A stretch of 64,000 nt of DNA from Siphonodentalium dalli (Eukaryota > Mollusca > Scaphopoda > Gadilida > Siphonodentaliidae), in contig CP136069.1 of NCBI GenBank assembly GCA_032622095.1, positions 201,670,690-201,734,689 of the forward strand, read 5' to 3'. Shown here piece after piece: positions 11,364 to 25,490 of this stretch; the first letter of the stretch is position 1; each line of letters starts with the position of its first letter. A model generated the notes under the pieces. That model did not search any database and was not told where the DNA came from. It worked only from the letters and a program-made list of their open reading frames with translations. Position numbers and translations under genes: made by a program.

Positions 11364-12881
11364 GCATACACATGTTTTATATATAGTCATCTCCATGACA
11401 CGACGAATCTCATACGTGTAGATACACATGTTTTATATATAGTCATCTCCATGACACGAAGAATCTAATACGTGTAGATACACATGATACACATGTTTTA
11501 TATATAGTCATCTACATGACACGACGAATATAATACGTGTAGATACACATGATACGCATGATACACATGATACACATGTTTTATATATATAGTCATCTCC
11601 ATGGTGCGACGAATCTAATACGTGTATATACACATGTTTTATATATAGTCATATCCGTGATATGACGAATCTAATACGTGTAGATGCACATGTTTTATAT
11701 ATAGTCATCTCCGTGATACGACGAATCTAATACGTGTAGATACACATGTTTTATATATAGTCATCTCCGTGATGCGACGAATCTAATACGTGTAGATACA
11801 CATGTTTTATATATAGTCATCTCCATGACACGACGAATATAATACGTGTAGATACACATGATACGCATGATACACATGATACACATGTTTTATATATAGG
11901 CATATCCATGGTGCGACGAATCTAATACGTGTATATACACATGTTTTATATATAGTCATATCCGTGATATGACGAATCTAATACGTGTAGATGCACATGT
12001 TTTATATATAGTCATCTCCGTGATACGACGAATCTAATACGTGTAGATACACATGTTTTATATATAGTCATATCCATGATACGACGAATCTAATACGTGT
12101 AGATGCACATGTTTTATATATAGTCATCTCCGTGATACGACGAATCTAATACGCGTAGATGCACATGTTTTATATATAGTCATCTTCGTGATACGACGAA
12201 TCTAATACGTGTATATACACATGTTTTGTATATAGTCATCTTCGTGATACGACGAATCTAATACGTGTAGATACACATGTTTTTTATATAGTCATCTCCG
12301 TGATACGACGAATCTAATACGTGTAGATGCACATGTTTTATATATAGTCATCTCCGTGATACGACGAATCTAATACGTGTAGATACACATGTTTTGTATA
12401 TAGTCATCTTCGTGATACGACGAATCTAATACGTGTAGATACACATGGTTTATATATAGTCATATCCGTGATACGACGAATCTAATACGTGTAGATGCAC
12501 ATGTTTTATATATATAGTCATGTCGTGGTACGACGAATCTAATACGTGTAGATACACATGTTTTATATATAGTCATATCCATGATACGACGAATCTAATA
12601 CGTGTAGATACACATGTTTTATATATAGTCATCTCCATGATACGACGAATCTAATACGTGTAGATACACATGTTTTATATATAGTCATCTCCATGATACG
12701 ACGAATCTAATACGTGTATATACACATTTGTTATATATAGTCATCTCCGTGATACGACGAATCTAATACGTGTAGATACATATGTTTTATATATAGTCAT
12801 CTCCATGATACGACGAATATAATACGTGTAGATACACATGTTTTATATATAGTCATCTCCATGATACGACGAATCTAATAT
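11364..12881 (+). repeat. 56-bp minisatellite, about 26 copies
   Basis: Unit of 56 bp containing ACATGTTTTATATATAGTCA, then CGACGAATCTAATACGTGTA. Copies differ by point changes (CTCCATGA/CTCCGTGA, TGATACGAC/TGACACGAC). A longer variant with extra GATACACAT and GATACGCAT stretches occurs at about 11541-11580 and again at about 11851-11890. The flanking units match too, so a block of about 310 bp was duplicated inside the array. No ORF of note. Confidence 0.95.
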
Positions 12882-15270
12882 TGTGGATGAAGATGACAAA
12901 GTGGCACCGTATTTTTCAGAGACGGGTAGAGGAAGGCAACAACAATATAAAATATTAATTTGTCGCTGATTTCTTCCAAATTTAATAGATCTATATAGAA
13001 ATATCCACGAAAATAAGAATTATTGTTGTGGTGTACTGTTTCAACATTGGCGCCATCGGAGTGAGGGGTTGGGTCAGTGAAAGGCCCCATAATTGAGGTT
13101 CAAAGTTGTTAATCGACCATTGGGGTGAAGAGCTACAGGGGCTTCAACATAATTGTTTCAGCAAGTTCCTTGCAATTTATTTTAGGACATATTCACACGA
13201 TACAACAAAAGTGGCACCCTCTAATGCTATGGCTGGGTTTGCGATACCAAACTTGATTCCAAATGAAATTTCCAATAGAAAACCATACCAATTACTTGTT
13301 ACCTTGTAATGACACAATGTGAATCAACTTGACGAGTGATTACTCAGACTGTGCCAAATATGGAAGAATGTGACAATTTTTAACTATTGACGTTAATTCC
13401 ACGTCGTTTATACCATGTCACAATATAGCTTCTAAAGTACGCGGAATTGTATATGTTTACTTCTCATCTCGGGACGAATTATCACGATACACAAACGGCG
13501 ATAATTATGCCAATGATTGTCATTGCACCTAACAATGACATTTGGGTGTTTCCTTCATTTGAGAACAAATAAGTTAGCTACTGGTAAAAACAAATATTCC
13601 AACTCGACGATGACCCTTGTGATCTCAAAAGATCTTAATATAAAAAGCAACATACTCTATCTGATATAAATAGACCGCATACCGTGTCATTGTGCGTCAA
13701 AGTGACTTCTTTTTGACGATCGTTTTGCTGAATTGCTATTTTCGAGATGAAAGTGAATTGAGCGATATAATTAACTTACGTAATGATATGCATTACATCA
13801 ACAGTGTTTGACTATTGTACAGTCGTAATAGTCCCGAACACGGCAGTGGCGACATGGGAGAACAGTGCAGGGACGCGACTGGGAGTGTTTGGGTCGGGTG
13901 TATAATTTACATTTGCTCCCCACTAAATGCACAACTCCAAGAGAAAACTGAATATCTCCCCTTTTATTTTGCAACATTCTAAATGCTACATGTGTACATC
14001 TCATTATTTTTCAACATATCATAATCAGTTATAAATTACGATCCCAATGCAATTACCTACAGGTGGGGCGGAATGCCTCCAACTGAATGTAATTTAAGTC
14101 TAATATTTCGACGCAAAGTAGAACAATATATAGTTGGGTCGTGATCTGAAAACAAAACATGTTACACTGTAGCGGTCCACGCTAAGTGATGATAATCTGA
14201 TTCGTGTATCTTGGCAACTTTGTCGGTTGCTTTCCGGGGTCCGTAGTTTCTCAATGAAATTTACTATGTGTGTGGGTTTTCGTCCACTGGTAAAACTGAC
14301 AACGTCGTGACATGGCCTTGTGGCTGAAGCGGCGATAAACCCAATCAACAAAAAATACCATTGATTGGAAACTTAAACTATCAGGACAATCCCAACATAA
14401 TATGGCCAAATCCCATTCTCTAAAATAATTGTCTTTATGTATATTATACAACTCTGTTAATTAATGTGCATGATTTAGAGAAATAAATATGTTTACACCA
14501 ATATGGCCATGGTCGGTCTGAAATTTCCAACTCCCAATGGTTCCGGCATGAACTGTTCAAGCTGTTGAAAATTAGAGGGTGAGAAATCCGCACCACCCCT
14601 GCCACGTGAGCCCTGTCTAGCACGACTGCATACAGTTACCGCTATACAACACGGAGATAAACCGCTTTCACGTGCTCAGGTTTGGCGACACAAACACACC
14701 AATCTCGATACAGCGCGCAGCACGCTTGTGTAGAGGGATTGATGTTACCTGGACAATAATCGATGATCCCAGCTCGCGACCAGGTAGTTTCACGAGACCA
14801 GGTCCAGACTTGAAAACACCATGACTATTAGGGCGTTCTAGACCAGAGACCAGAATTCAGCCGATTGAGTTTAACAGTTCAATCATGGCAAGCTAACATT
14901 TCACACTTAACACAGCTCTGCTTTCCTAAAACAAGATGATGAAAAGATTGTTGTATATTGATATTGTAATACTGCACTAGCGCTGTGATGATCACTTCTG
15001 TCTATATCGATTTAACTTGATACCTGCTTGCTTGTCGCCAGTAGTCTATTCACTGTTGTTTGTTTCCAAATGCCCAATATCATCTGATCTCCTCGTTGTT
15101 TTTGGGTAAACAGTGGATTGTGCACTCAATAAATTGATAATTTGTTTATTGCTCACCGTTTGCACATGATGAAAGTGTCAATGGCATTGTAGCTCATATT
15201 GGGGGATAATGTCATGCTCTACAGTCAATGTGGCGACAATAGGAATGCGGGAAGTTTAAATGTTTAAGAA
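12882..15270. other. Non-coding stretch, nothing recognised
   Basis: About 2.4 kb of single-copy-looking AT-rich sequence. Short ORFs at 12875-14451 have no family resemblance and no splice-compatible partners that I can support. Confidence 0.4.
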
Positions 15271-15291
15271 ATACCAGAGGTTAACCCGAAT

Positions 15292-15717
15292 GCCGGCTGA
15301 TACGGACCCTGGATTATACGGACCCTGGCTCATACGGACCATGGCTCATACGGACCACCGGCTGATCAAGATTCTGGCTTATACGGACTCCTGGCTTACA
15401 GACCTCAAATAAAATATACAATTTTATTTATATTTTACTTTATTTAAATATACAATTAAATAATAATAGTATTCATTTCCTGCGTCTGGGCATCTTCCTT
15501 CATAAACAATCTTAATATTGGTTGGCGTATCAGCTGCCTCTTCGTTGAGCAGGGCAAATGAGTTTAGAAAAGTAATATATCATCAAATTGCATATTTTAA
15601 ATGAGGTCCGTATGAGCCGGCGTCCGTATAAGCCAGGCTCCGTATCGGTCGGTGGTCCGTATGCGCCAGGGTCCGTATCATCCAGAGTCCGTAAGAGCCA
15701 GGGTCCGTATCAGCGGC
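15292..15717. mobile_element. Foldback element built from 15-bp subrepeats
   Basis: The left arm (15292-15400) has about seven tandem 15-bp units of the type GGCTCATACGGACCC. The right arm (15602-15717) has the same units in reverse complement (CCGTATGAGCC, CCAGGGTCCGTAT). The ends mirror each other: GCCGGCTGATACGGACC on the left and GGTCCGTATCAGCGGC on the right. An AT-rich centre (15408-15590) separates the arms. Direct repeats flank it: ATACC(AGAG)GTTAACCCGAAT at 15271-15291 and ATACCGTTAACCCGAAT at 15718-15734. There is no coding capacity. It could be a foldback-type DNA transposon; the class is unknown. Confidence 0.8.
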
Positions 15718-15734
15718 ATACCGTTAACCCGAAT

Positions 15735-17584
15735 ATCACTGTGACGTTTGGGACTAACTGGACGAAACTATAGGACGTGAAGAAGTAGTTAGTGATGCAA
15801 TGAGTAAAATCCAAGATGGCTGTTGGCAGCCGTGTTTTTAACGAATGTCATAACAATTCGATAGCTCCAGCTGGATGTGATCCTGAAAATGTTCGAAACA
15901 TACACAGTGCGAGTGACCTTGCTCAAGAGTCACATCGTCGATTGATTCGGCCAAGCCACTACTGTGTGAAACTCACATTAGACCAGCAGCGGGCTGTGAA
16001 CTCGCCTCGCTGTGTTGACAGAGAAGGCCAGTTCGATGCGCCAACCACTGGCCCACGGAGCTCCACATCAATACCCAACATGGCCGCTGGGGAAAAACAT
16101 TGACGGCTCCAATCTAGTGGTCACCCCGAAGATCCATATGACGTTTGGTGGCGATCAGATGAGGGATATGACATATGGTGTGCATAAAGATTTCTTTATG
16201 CAAAGTGTACGATCCAAGATGGACACTGAGGCCCCTTTTTGTTATCAAATAATGGGGAAACATGATGGCTCACATATAAAGGTCACCCCGGAGATCCAAT
16301 AACAGTTTGGCGTCGATCGGATGTGGTCTGGATGGTGTACCTAAGGATTTAGTCGTGCAGGATAACCATGACCCGAACAATCGTATTGAGGCGTTACACG
16401 AACCGTACATGTATATAATTTGTTTAGTCGGTTTACAGGATACACGCTATGTATATGTAAACGGTACGTTATATTCTTCAGCCTATTCCGATTACATGAA
16501 GACACGAATGAACAAAATTAATGCTAGACTTCAAGTTAATCGTAAAGATTATAAGGCGCTGTCCGCATGTGCTCAGTATTGTCCAATGACAAATGCGCTA
16601 TTGCATACCACACAACCCTAACTACCATGCACAATCGCGCAGGCCTACATGTAACAGGCCCTCGACGAATAGAAGGGATTATCCCCGCGCCCCAACTCGC
16701 CAATGAGCGACACCAATGATGCTTCACATGACAAATTACAGGGCGCCCCCTCAATTCAAAATTCCTTGGTCCGCCATTACTATGCATCCACCGGTCACAC
16801 CGAATTGATTTGATTTCATTGTTCTTGTTGTAGTCCCTGGCTATATACATTGTTATGTGTGCGGGGGCCGAGGTTCGCCTACGTTTTAAGAACTTATCAT
16901 CCAATTATGCAGACTATGTACGCATGTTATGGAAATATATTTTGTCCAGTTTCCGTAGAAAGATAAACTCTACTTAATTATTACAATATACGTGGTTTTG
17001 TGAACAGTACTGACCAATGGAAGCTGCCAAAAAAGAACTGGAAAGATAATTAGGACACGGCGGAGATCGATAGGTGTAACTCTTACCTGGACAGTCGACG
17101 GAGAAGCCACCATGTGATGATTATGATTGATATTTCTTATTGATATTATCATGTTAACACGCGTATCAATATATTTTGTGAACGGATAGCTATACGTTTT
17201 TTGTATCTTGAAGTTAATATGTAAATAAAAATATTAATACATAACAACAAAAATCCTAATAATCATGTTATGTTATTCGTCGGCCTTGTGGTCTATAAAT
17301 TATACGCGTCATACGTACATTCTTGATGTCCGAGTTATCACGAACTAATCAATTGTGATTATCATTTAAGTGTGGAACTATCTCAAAAGTCAGGATCAGA
17401 CACACGTACGTGTAACGTTGTCATTACCAACGAAAGTCACCAGACTCGCGTGACCATTACGCCCACACGTACACGATCAAACAGTTCACAAGGATTATGT
17501 CTACGTCTAGCTTTACGAAACCTGTATCGAATGGGAGTAATCCAATATTATGCTAAACCGAATGACATGTCAACGCTGTCTACA
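15735..17584. other. Non-coding stretch with a short dispersed direct repeat
   Basis: GGTCACCCCG(A/G)AGATCCA followed by (G)ACGTTTGG(T/C)G(G/T)CGATC occurs at about 16120 and about 16282. A weaker match (TGTGACGTTTGGGAC) is at 15740. The open frame 16307-16621 (104 codons) has no recognisable domain. No gene is supported. Confidence 0.4.
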
Positions 17585-20500
17585 GGTTACAAACAACTAA
17601 TTATATAGAGTTACGCTTCTTGAATTTGTGTAGGGAAACTCGAGTCAGCATAAAAAAAAATTCTGGCTGCTGATTGGTTGATTATCATTGAGGGAAATAT
17701 CCCTAATCGGGAACATAAAATCATAACCTACGTAAATATGGCGATCGTGTATGTTTAGATGTCCAGGAAGAGTCTGTTGGTGTCCAGAAGTTACGGAAGG
17801 GGTCTGGGTATTTTTATGCTGCTGATTTTTGTGCAGTAAATGGGGTAGTTGTGGAAATGCAAGATTATCGTTTGAAAAAAATACCGAAAAGGGCGCGTTT
17901 GTTGTCACATACTGGTGCAGAGGATGACGTTCTAAGGGAAAATTGACCACTTGAAGTTCAAATAAGTCAAACCCATGGCCGGCGGGACTTTTAGTTAACA
18001 CTGTCGCCTATGGAAAAGAATTAGTTGTGTGTAACCTATAGGCAAAAAAAACACATTTATCAAATATCGTTCAGGGCAGCGAATTTAGGAACACTGATAA
18101 ACAAAGACTGGCTCGTTTTGTTGAGTTATTATATTTTCACTCCCTACAGACCCATTTTCAGATTATGCGAGACATTTATTAACCCTCTGTCGCCGGAACA
18201 TAAACTTTTTCCGGAGGCGAAATTTTCTGAAAATCATCAAATTTGTGCATATAGGTGGACCTTTAATGTTCAAAATAACACGATCGATGTGATGAAAGTT
18301 TCTCTTATAGTAATTCGACTCAAACTCCTAAAAAGTACTGAAATTTAAAGGGACATCCGCCTATTATTGAACCAAACCATCATCGGATGGTGAAATTTTG
18401 AGGGGGGGGGGGGTCTATTTCAAATCCAATTAAACATTGTATTGTTCAAAATTAGATAAATTCCTTAAAACGTATGGTAGCAATACGTGACTAGTTTTCA
18501 AAACTTATACATATTACTTTCTATCGTGTGCGTTATGCACCCGAGTCGGTTTTTACAAATTAAATTATGATGAAAAACCCTGAATTTGGGGTGTGGTCAC
18601 ATTTGTGATCATAATATCCCCATTAGTGAGTGGATGGACATGGGACATGCGACACTGTGCAGTATATATATCTATGACAAGCTTAACATGAGACATTAGT
18701 ATCTTTTCTACTAAACTGCGCTTCCAGAGTTATCAGGATTCTATAACTGGTGTTATGTCTTACCCCAAAAAAATTGTTAATTTTAAAACGGGGTATGTGG
18801 GTTAATTACCGCTGGGAGATAATAGGATGTCCAATGACTCCTATATTTCTATTGTGTCACGGTAAAGCTTTTTTTGTAAAATTGGTGCGGTTTACACTAT
18901 CAAACTTCAATTTTCTTTTCAATTATAGGTTACAAACAACTAATTATATAGTGTTACGCTTCTTGAATTTGTGTAGGGAAACTCGAGTCAGCATAAAACA
19001 AAATTCTGGCTGCTGATTGGTTGATTATCATTGAGGGAAATATCCCTAATCGGGAACATAAAATCATAACCTACGTAAATATGGCGATCGTGTATGTTTA
19101 GATGTCCAGGAAGAGTCTGGTGGTGTCCAGAAGTTACGGAAGGGGTTTGGGTATTTTTATGCTGCTGATTTTCGTGCAGTAAATGGGGTAGTTGTGGAAA
19201 TGCAAGATTATCGTTTGAAAAAAATACCGAAAAGGGCGCGTTTGTTGTCACATACTGGTGCAGAGGATGACGTTCTAAGGGAAAATTGACCACTTGAAGT
19301 TCAAATAGGTCAAACCCATGGCCGGCGGGACTTTTAGTTAACACTGTCGCCTATGGAAAATAATTAGTTGTGTGTAACCTATAGGCAAAAAAATCACATT
19401 TATCAAATATCGTTCAGGGCAGCGAATTTACGAACACTGATAAACAAAGACTGACTCGTTTTGTTGAGTTATTATATTTTCACTCCCTACAGACCCATTT
19501 TCAGATTATGCGAGACATTTATTAACCCTCTGTCGCCGGAACTTAAACTTTTTCCGGAGGCGAAATTTTCTGAAAATCATCAAATTTGTGCATATAGGTG
19601 GACCTTTAATGTTCAAAATAACACGATCGATGTGATGAAAGTTACTCTTTTAGGAATTCGACTCAAACTCCTAAAAAGTACTGAAATTTAAAGGGACATC
19701 CGCCTATTATTGAACCAAACCATCATCGGATAGTGAAATTTTGAGGGGGGGGGGGGGGTCTATTTCAAATCCAATTAAACATTGTATTGTTCAAAATTAG
19801 ATAAATTCCTTAACACGTATGGTAGCTATACGTGACTAGTTTTCAAAACTTATACATATTACTTTCTATCGTGTGCGTTCATTTTGTTGAGTTATTATAT
19901 TTTCACTCCCTACAGACCCATTTTCAGATTATGCGAGACATTTATTAACCCTCTGTCGCCGGAACTTAAACTTTTTCCGGAGGCGAAATTTTCTGAAAAT
20001 CATCAAATTTGTGCATATAGGTGGACCTTTAATGTTCAAAATAACACGATCGATGTGATGAAAGTTTCTCTTTTAGGAATTCGACTCAAATTCCTAAAAA
20101 GTACTGAAATTTAAAGGGACATCCGCCTATTATTGAACCAAACCATCATCGGATGGTGAAATTTTGAGGGGGGGGTCTATTTCAAATCCAATTAAACATT
20201 GTATTGTTCAAAATTAGATAAATTCCTTAAAACGTATGGTAGCTATACGTGACTAGTTTTCAAAACTTATACATATTACTTTCTATCGTGTGCGTTATGC
20301 ACCCGAGTCGGTTTTTACAAATTAAATTATGATGAAAATCCCTGAATTTGGGGTGTGGTCACATTTGTGATCATAATATCCCCATTAGTGAGTGGATGGA
20401 CATCGGACATGCGACACTGTGCAGTATATATGTCTATGACAAGCTTAACATGAGACATTAGTATCTTTTCTACTAAACTGCGCTTCCAGAGTTATCAGGA

Positions 20501-23500
20501 TTCTATAACTGGTGTTATGTCTTACCCCAAAAAAATTGTTAATTTTAAAACGGGGTATGTGGGTTAAATTACCGCTGGGAGATAATAGGATGTCCAATGA
20601 CTCCTATATTTCTATTGTGTCACGGTAAAGCTTTTTTTGTAAAATTGGTGCGGTTTACACTATCAAACTTCAATTTTCTTTTCAATTATAGGTTACAAAC
20701 AACTAATTATATAGAGTTACGCTTCTTGAATTTGTGTAGGGAAACTCGAGTCAGCATAAACAAATATTCTGGCTGCTGATTGGTTGATTATCATTGAGGG
20801 AAATATCCCTAATCGGGAACATAAAATCATAACCTACGTAAATATGGCGATCGTGTATGTTTAGATGTCCAGGAAGAGTCTGGTGGTGTCCAGAAGTTAC
20901 GGAAGGGGTTTGGGTATTTTTATGCTGCTGATTTTCGTGCAGTAAATGGGGTAGTTGTGGAAATGCAAGATTATCGTTTGAAAAAAATACCGAAAAGGGC
21001 GCGTTTGTTGTCACATACTGGTGCAGAGGATGACGTTCTAAGGGAAAATTGACCACTTGAAGTTCAAATAGGTCAAACCCATGTCCGGCGGGACTTTTAG
21101 TTAACACTGTCGCCTATGGAAAATAATTAGTTGTGTGTAACCTATAGGCAAAAAAATCACATTTATCAAATATCGTTCAGGGCAGCGAATTTAGGAACAC
21201 TGATAAACAAAGACTGACTCGTTTTGTTGAGTTATTATATTTTCACTCCCTACAGACCAATTTTCAGATTATGCGAGACATTTATTAACCCTCTGTCGCC
21301 GGAACTTAAACTTTTTCCGGAGGCGAAATTTTCTGAAAATCATCAAATTTGTGCATATAGGTGGACCTTTAATGTTCAAAATAACACGATCGATGTGATG
21401 AAAGTTTCTCTTATAGGAATTCGACTCAAACTCCTAAAAAGTACTGAAATTTAAAGGGACATCCGCCTATTATTGAACCAAACCATCATCGGATAGTGAA
21501 ATTTTGAGGGGGGGGGGGGTCTATTTCAAATCCAATTAAACATTGTATTTTTCAAAATTAGATAAATTCCGTAAAACGTATGGTAGCTATACGTGACTAG
21601 TTTTCAAAACTTATACATATTACTTTCTATCGTGTGCGTTCGTTTTGTTGAGTTATTATATTTTCACTCCCTACAGACCCATTTTCAGATTATGCGAGAC
21701 ATTTATTAACCCTCTGTCGCCGGAACTTAAACTTTTTCCGGAGGCGAAATTTTCTGAAAATCATCAAATTTGTGCATATAGGTGGACCTTTAATGTTCAA
21801 AATAACACGATCGGACTCAAACTCCTAAAAAGTACTGAAATTTAAAGGGACATCCGCCTATTATTGAACCAAACCATCATCGGATAGTGAAATTTTGAGG
21901 GGGGGGGGGGTCTATTTAAAATCCAATTAAACATTGTATTGTTCAAAATTAGATAAATTCCTTAAAACGTATGGTAGCTATACGTGACTAGTTTTCAAAA
22001 CTTATACATATTACTTTCTATCGTGTGCGTTATGCACCCGAGTCGGTTTATACAAATTAAATTATGATGAAAAACCCCGAATTTGGGGTGTGGTCACATT
22101 TGTGGTCATAATATCCCCATTAGTGAGTGGATGGATATGGGACATGCGACACTGTGCAGTATATATGTCTATGACAAGCTTAACATGAGACATTAGTATC
22201 TTTTCTACTAAACTGCGCTTCCAGAGTTATCAGGATTCTATAACTGGTGTTATGTCTTACCCCAAACAAATTGTTAATTTTAAAACGGGGTATGTGGGTT
22301 AAATTACCGCTGGGAGATAATAGGATGTCCAATGACTCCTATATTTCTATTGTGTCACGGTAAAGCTTTTTTTGTAAAATTGGTGCGGTTTACACTATCA
22401 AACTTCAATTTTCTTTTCAATTATAGGTTACAAACAACTAATTATATAGAGTTACGCTTCTTGAATTTGTGTAGGGAAACTCGAGTCAGCATAACAAAAA
22501 TTTCTGGCTGCTGATTGGTTGATTATCATTGAGGGAAATATCCCTAATCGGGAACATAAAATCATAACCTACGTAAATATGGCGATCGTGTATGTTTAGA
22601 TGTCCAGGAAGAGTCTGGTGGTGTCCAGAAGTTACGGAAGGGGTTTGGGTATTTTTATGCTGCTGATTTTCGTGCAGTAAATGGGGTAGTTGTGGAAATG
22701 CAAGATTATCGTTTGAAAAAAATACCGAAAAGGGCGCGTTTGTTGTCACATACTGGTGCAGAGGATGACGTTCTAAGGGAAAATTGACCACTTGAAGTTC
22801 AAATAGGTCAAACCCATGGCCGGCGGGACTTTTAGTTAACACTGTCGCCTATGGAAAATAATTAGTTGTGTGTAACCTATAGGCAAAAAATTCACATTTA
22901 TCAAATATCGTTCAGGGCAGCGAATTTACGAACACTGATAAACAAAGACTGACTCGTTTTGTTGAGTTATTATATTTTCACTCCCTACAGACCCATTTTC
23001 AGATTATGCGAGACATTTATTAACCCTCTGTCGCCGGAACTTAAACTTTTTCCGGAGGCGAAATTTTCTGAAAATCATCAAATTTGTGCATATAGGTGGA
23101 CCTTTAATGTTCAAAATAACACGATCGATGTGATGAAAGTTTCTCTTATAGGAATTCGACTCAAACTCCTAAAAAGTACTGAAATTTAAAGGGACATCCG
23201 CCTATTATTGAACCAAACCATCATCGGATAGTGAAATTTTGAGGGGGGGGGGGTCTATTTCAAATCCAATTAAACATTGTATTGTTCAAAATTAGATAAA
23301 TTCCTTAAAACGTATGGTAGCTATACGTGACTAGTTTTCAAAACTTATACATATTACTTTCTATCGTGTGCGTTCGTTTTGTTGAGTTATTATATTTTCA
23401 CTCCCTACCGACCCATTTTCAGATTATGCGAGACATTTATTAACCCTCTGTCGCCGGAACTTAAACTTTTTCCGGAGGCGAAATTTTCTGAAAATCATCA

Positions 23501-24627
23501 AATTTGTGCATATAGGTGGACCTTTAATGTTCAAAATAACACGATCGATGTGATGAAAGTTTCTCTTATAGGAATTCGACTCAAACTCCTAAAAAGTACT
23601 GAAATTTAAAGGGACATCCGCCTATTATTGAACCAAACCATCATCGGATGGTGAAATTTTGAGGGGGGGGGGGGGGTCTATTTCAAATCCAATTAAACAT
23701 TGTATTGTTCAAAATTAGATAAATTCCTTAAAACGTATGGTAGCTATACGTGACTAGTTTTCAAAACTTATACATATTACTTTCTATCGTGTGCGTTATG
23801 CACCCGAGTCGGTTTTTACAAATTAAATTATGATGAAAAACCCTGAATTTGGGGTGTGGTCACATTTGTGGTCCTAATATCCCCATTAGTGAGTGGATGG
23901 ACATGGGACATGCGACACTGTGCAGTATATATGTATATGACAAGCTTAACATGAGACATTAGTATCTTTTCTACTAAACTGCGCTTCCAGAGTTATCAGG
24001 ATTCTATAACTGGTGTTATGTCTTACCCCAAAAAAATTGTTAATTTTAAAACGGGGTATGTGGGTTAAATTACGCTGGGAGATAATAGGATGTCCAATGA
24101 CTCCTATATTTCTATTGTGTCACGGTAAAGCTTTTTTTGTAAAATTGGTGCGGTTTACACGATCAAACTTCAATTTTCTTTTCAATTATAGGTTACAAAC
24201 AACTAATTATATAGAGTTACGCTTCTTGAATTTGTGTAGGGAAACTCGAGTCAGCATAAACAAAATTCTGGCTGCTGATTGGTTGATTATCATTGAAGGA
24301 AATATCCCTAATCGGGAACATAAAATCATAACCTACGTAAATATGGCGATCGTGTATGTTTAGATGTCCAGGAAGAGTCTGGTGGTGTCCAGAAGTTACG
24401 GAAGGGGTCTGGGTATTTTTATGCTGATTTTTGTGCAGTAAATGGGGTAGTTGTGGAAATGCAAGATTATCGTTTGAAAAAAATACCTAAAAGGGCGCGT
24501 TTGTTGTCACATACTGGTGCAGAGGATGACGTTCCAATGGAAAATTGACCACTTGAAGTTCAAATAGGTCAAACCCATGGCCGGCGGGACTTTTAGTTAA
24601 CACTGTCGCCTATGGAAAATAATTAGT
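17585..24627. repeat. Higher-order satellite, four units of 1.34-1.76 kb plus a partial fifth
   Basis: The landmark GGTTACAAACAACTAATTAT recurs at 17585, 18928, 20691, 22426 and 24191. Unit lengths are 1343, 1763, 1735 and 1765 bp. Each unit has a segment of about 530 bp, then one (first unit) or two (other units) copies of a roughly 421-bp subunit starting at about 18114, 19457, 19879, 21219, 21640, 22954 and 23374, then a segment of about 400 bp. Each subunit carries a poly-G run of variable length (about 7-14 G). Copies are very similar, so the array is recent. A 118-codon minus-strand frame stays open in four copies of the first segment and a 76-codon plus-strand frame in the subunits. 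Neither resembles a known protein, and low divergence alone may explain them. Confidence 0.93.
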
Positions 24628-25490
24628 TGTGCGTGACCTACAGGTCTATGCAGATATTTGCTGGCATGTGAAGATGTGAAGATGTTAGTTTGATTGCAGA
24701 CAATTGTGGCTTCTTGTGCCAGCATGCCCTGGTTGGCAACGGCAAATCAACATGTTTCATGGTACCAGAAATGTATGGATGAGCACAAAACGACCAATGA
24801 CATATTACAGTTGTCACGCCTTCGCTGTACATACTAGTATTTACAAGTTTCCCCAGATGGGTAGGCCAATATGTATAAACCTGTAAGTTTGGCGCCGTAA
24901 TATCATATTACTTTTCCCGCCAACTGCATATCCATAACATTACCATAGCAATACATATTACAAGTTACACATATCCATAACAATACATATTACAAGTTAC
25001 ACATACGCGTGTCTGATCCTGGCTAATATCGACTATTGTGTTTCTTTTACGAAGGCAGCTCCATCCATAATAGATTCAGCTTGCCGTTGTATTGACGAGT
25101 GTCAAACGTGGAACCGTTTGCGCACCAATTGCCTCTTCATAGACTAGGTATGCTGGGGAATATGGGACGGATATGGGTCTTAAATATTAATGCTGTAAAC
25201 GAACAGGCTCCGTGTAGATGTTCTATTTGATAATGACGGGCGTATGTTTTTCATAAAGCAGTTAATGGGGGGCGCTATCGTTTATCGCATCATTGACTCT
25301 CTCATGAAATATTTGCGTGGCGATATTCAATCCCATGCTATATATAGTGAAAGTTGAGGAACCATGCATGGTACATTATGTTGCTAATCGGAGAAAATAT
25401 GAATTCATACGTTGAAGGTCACGATAACATAATTATGCGGTCGTATTCCGGGCATCCGGGGGCATAATCCTTATACGTCAGACCCCGTGC
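24628..25490. other. Non-coding stretch with a short tandem duplication
   Basis: A unit of about 35 bp with CAATACATATTACAAGTTAC is repeated twice at about 24930-25004. No gene is seen. Confidence 0.5.

Noticed and set aside
11364-12881. CRISPR-like array
   Set aside because: Units are contiguous 56-bp tandem repeats without unique spacers, in eukaryotic DNA.
16307-16621. 104-codon ORF as a gene
   Set aside because: No domain, no supporting splice sites, and its start overlaps a short local repeat.
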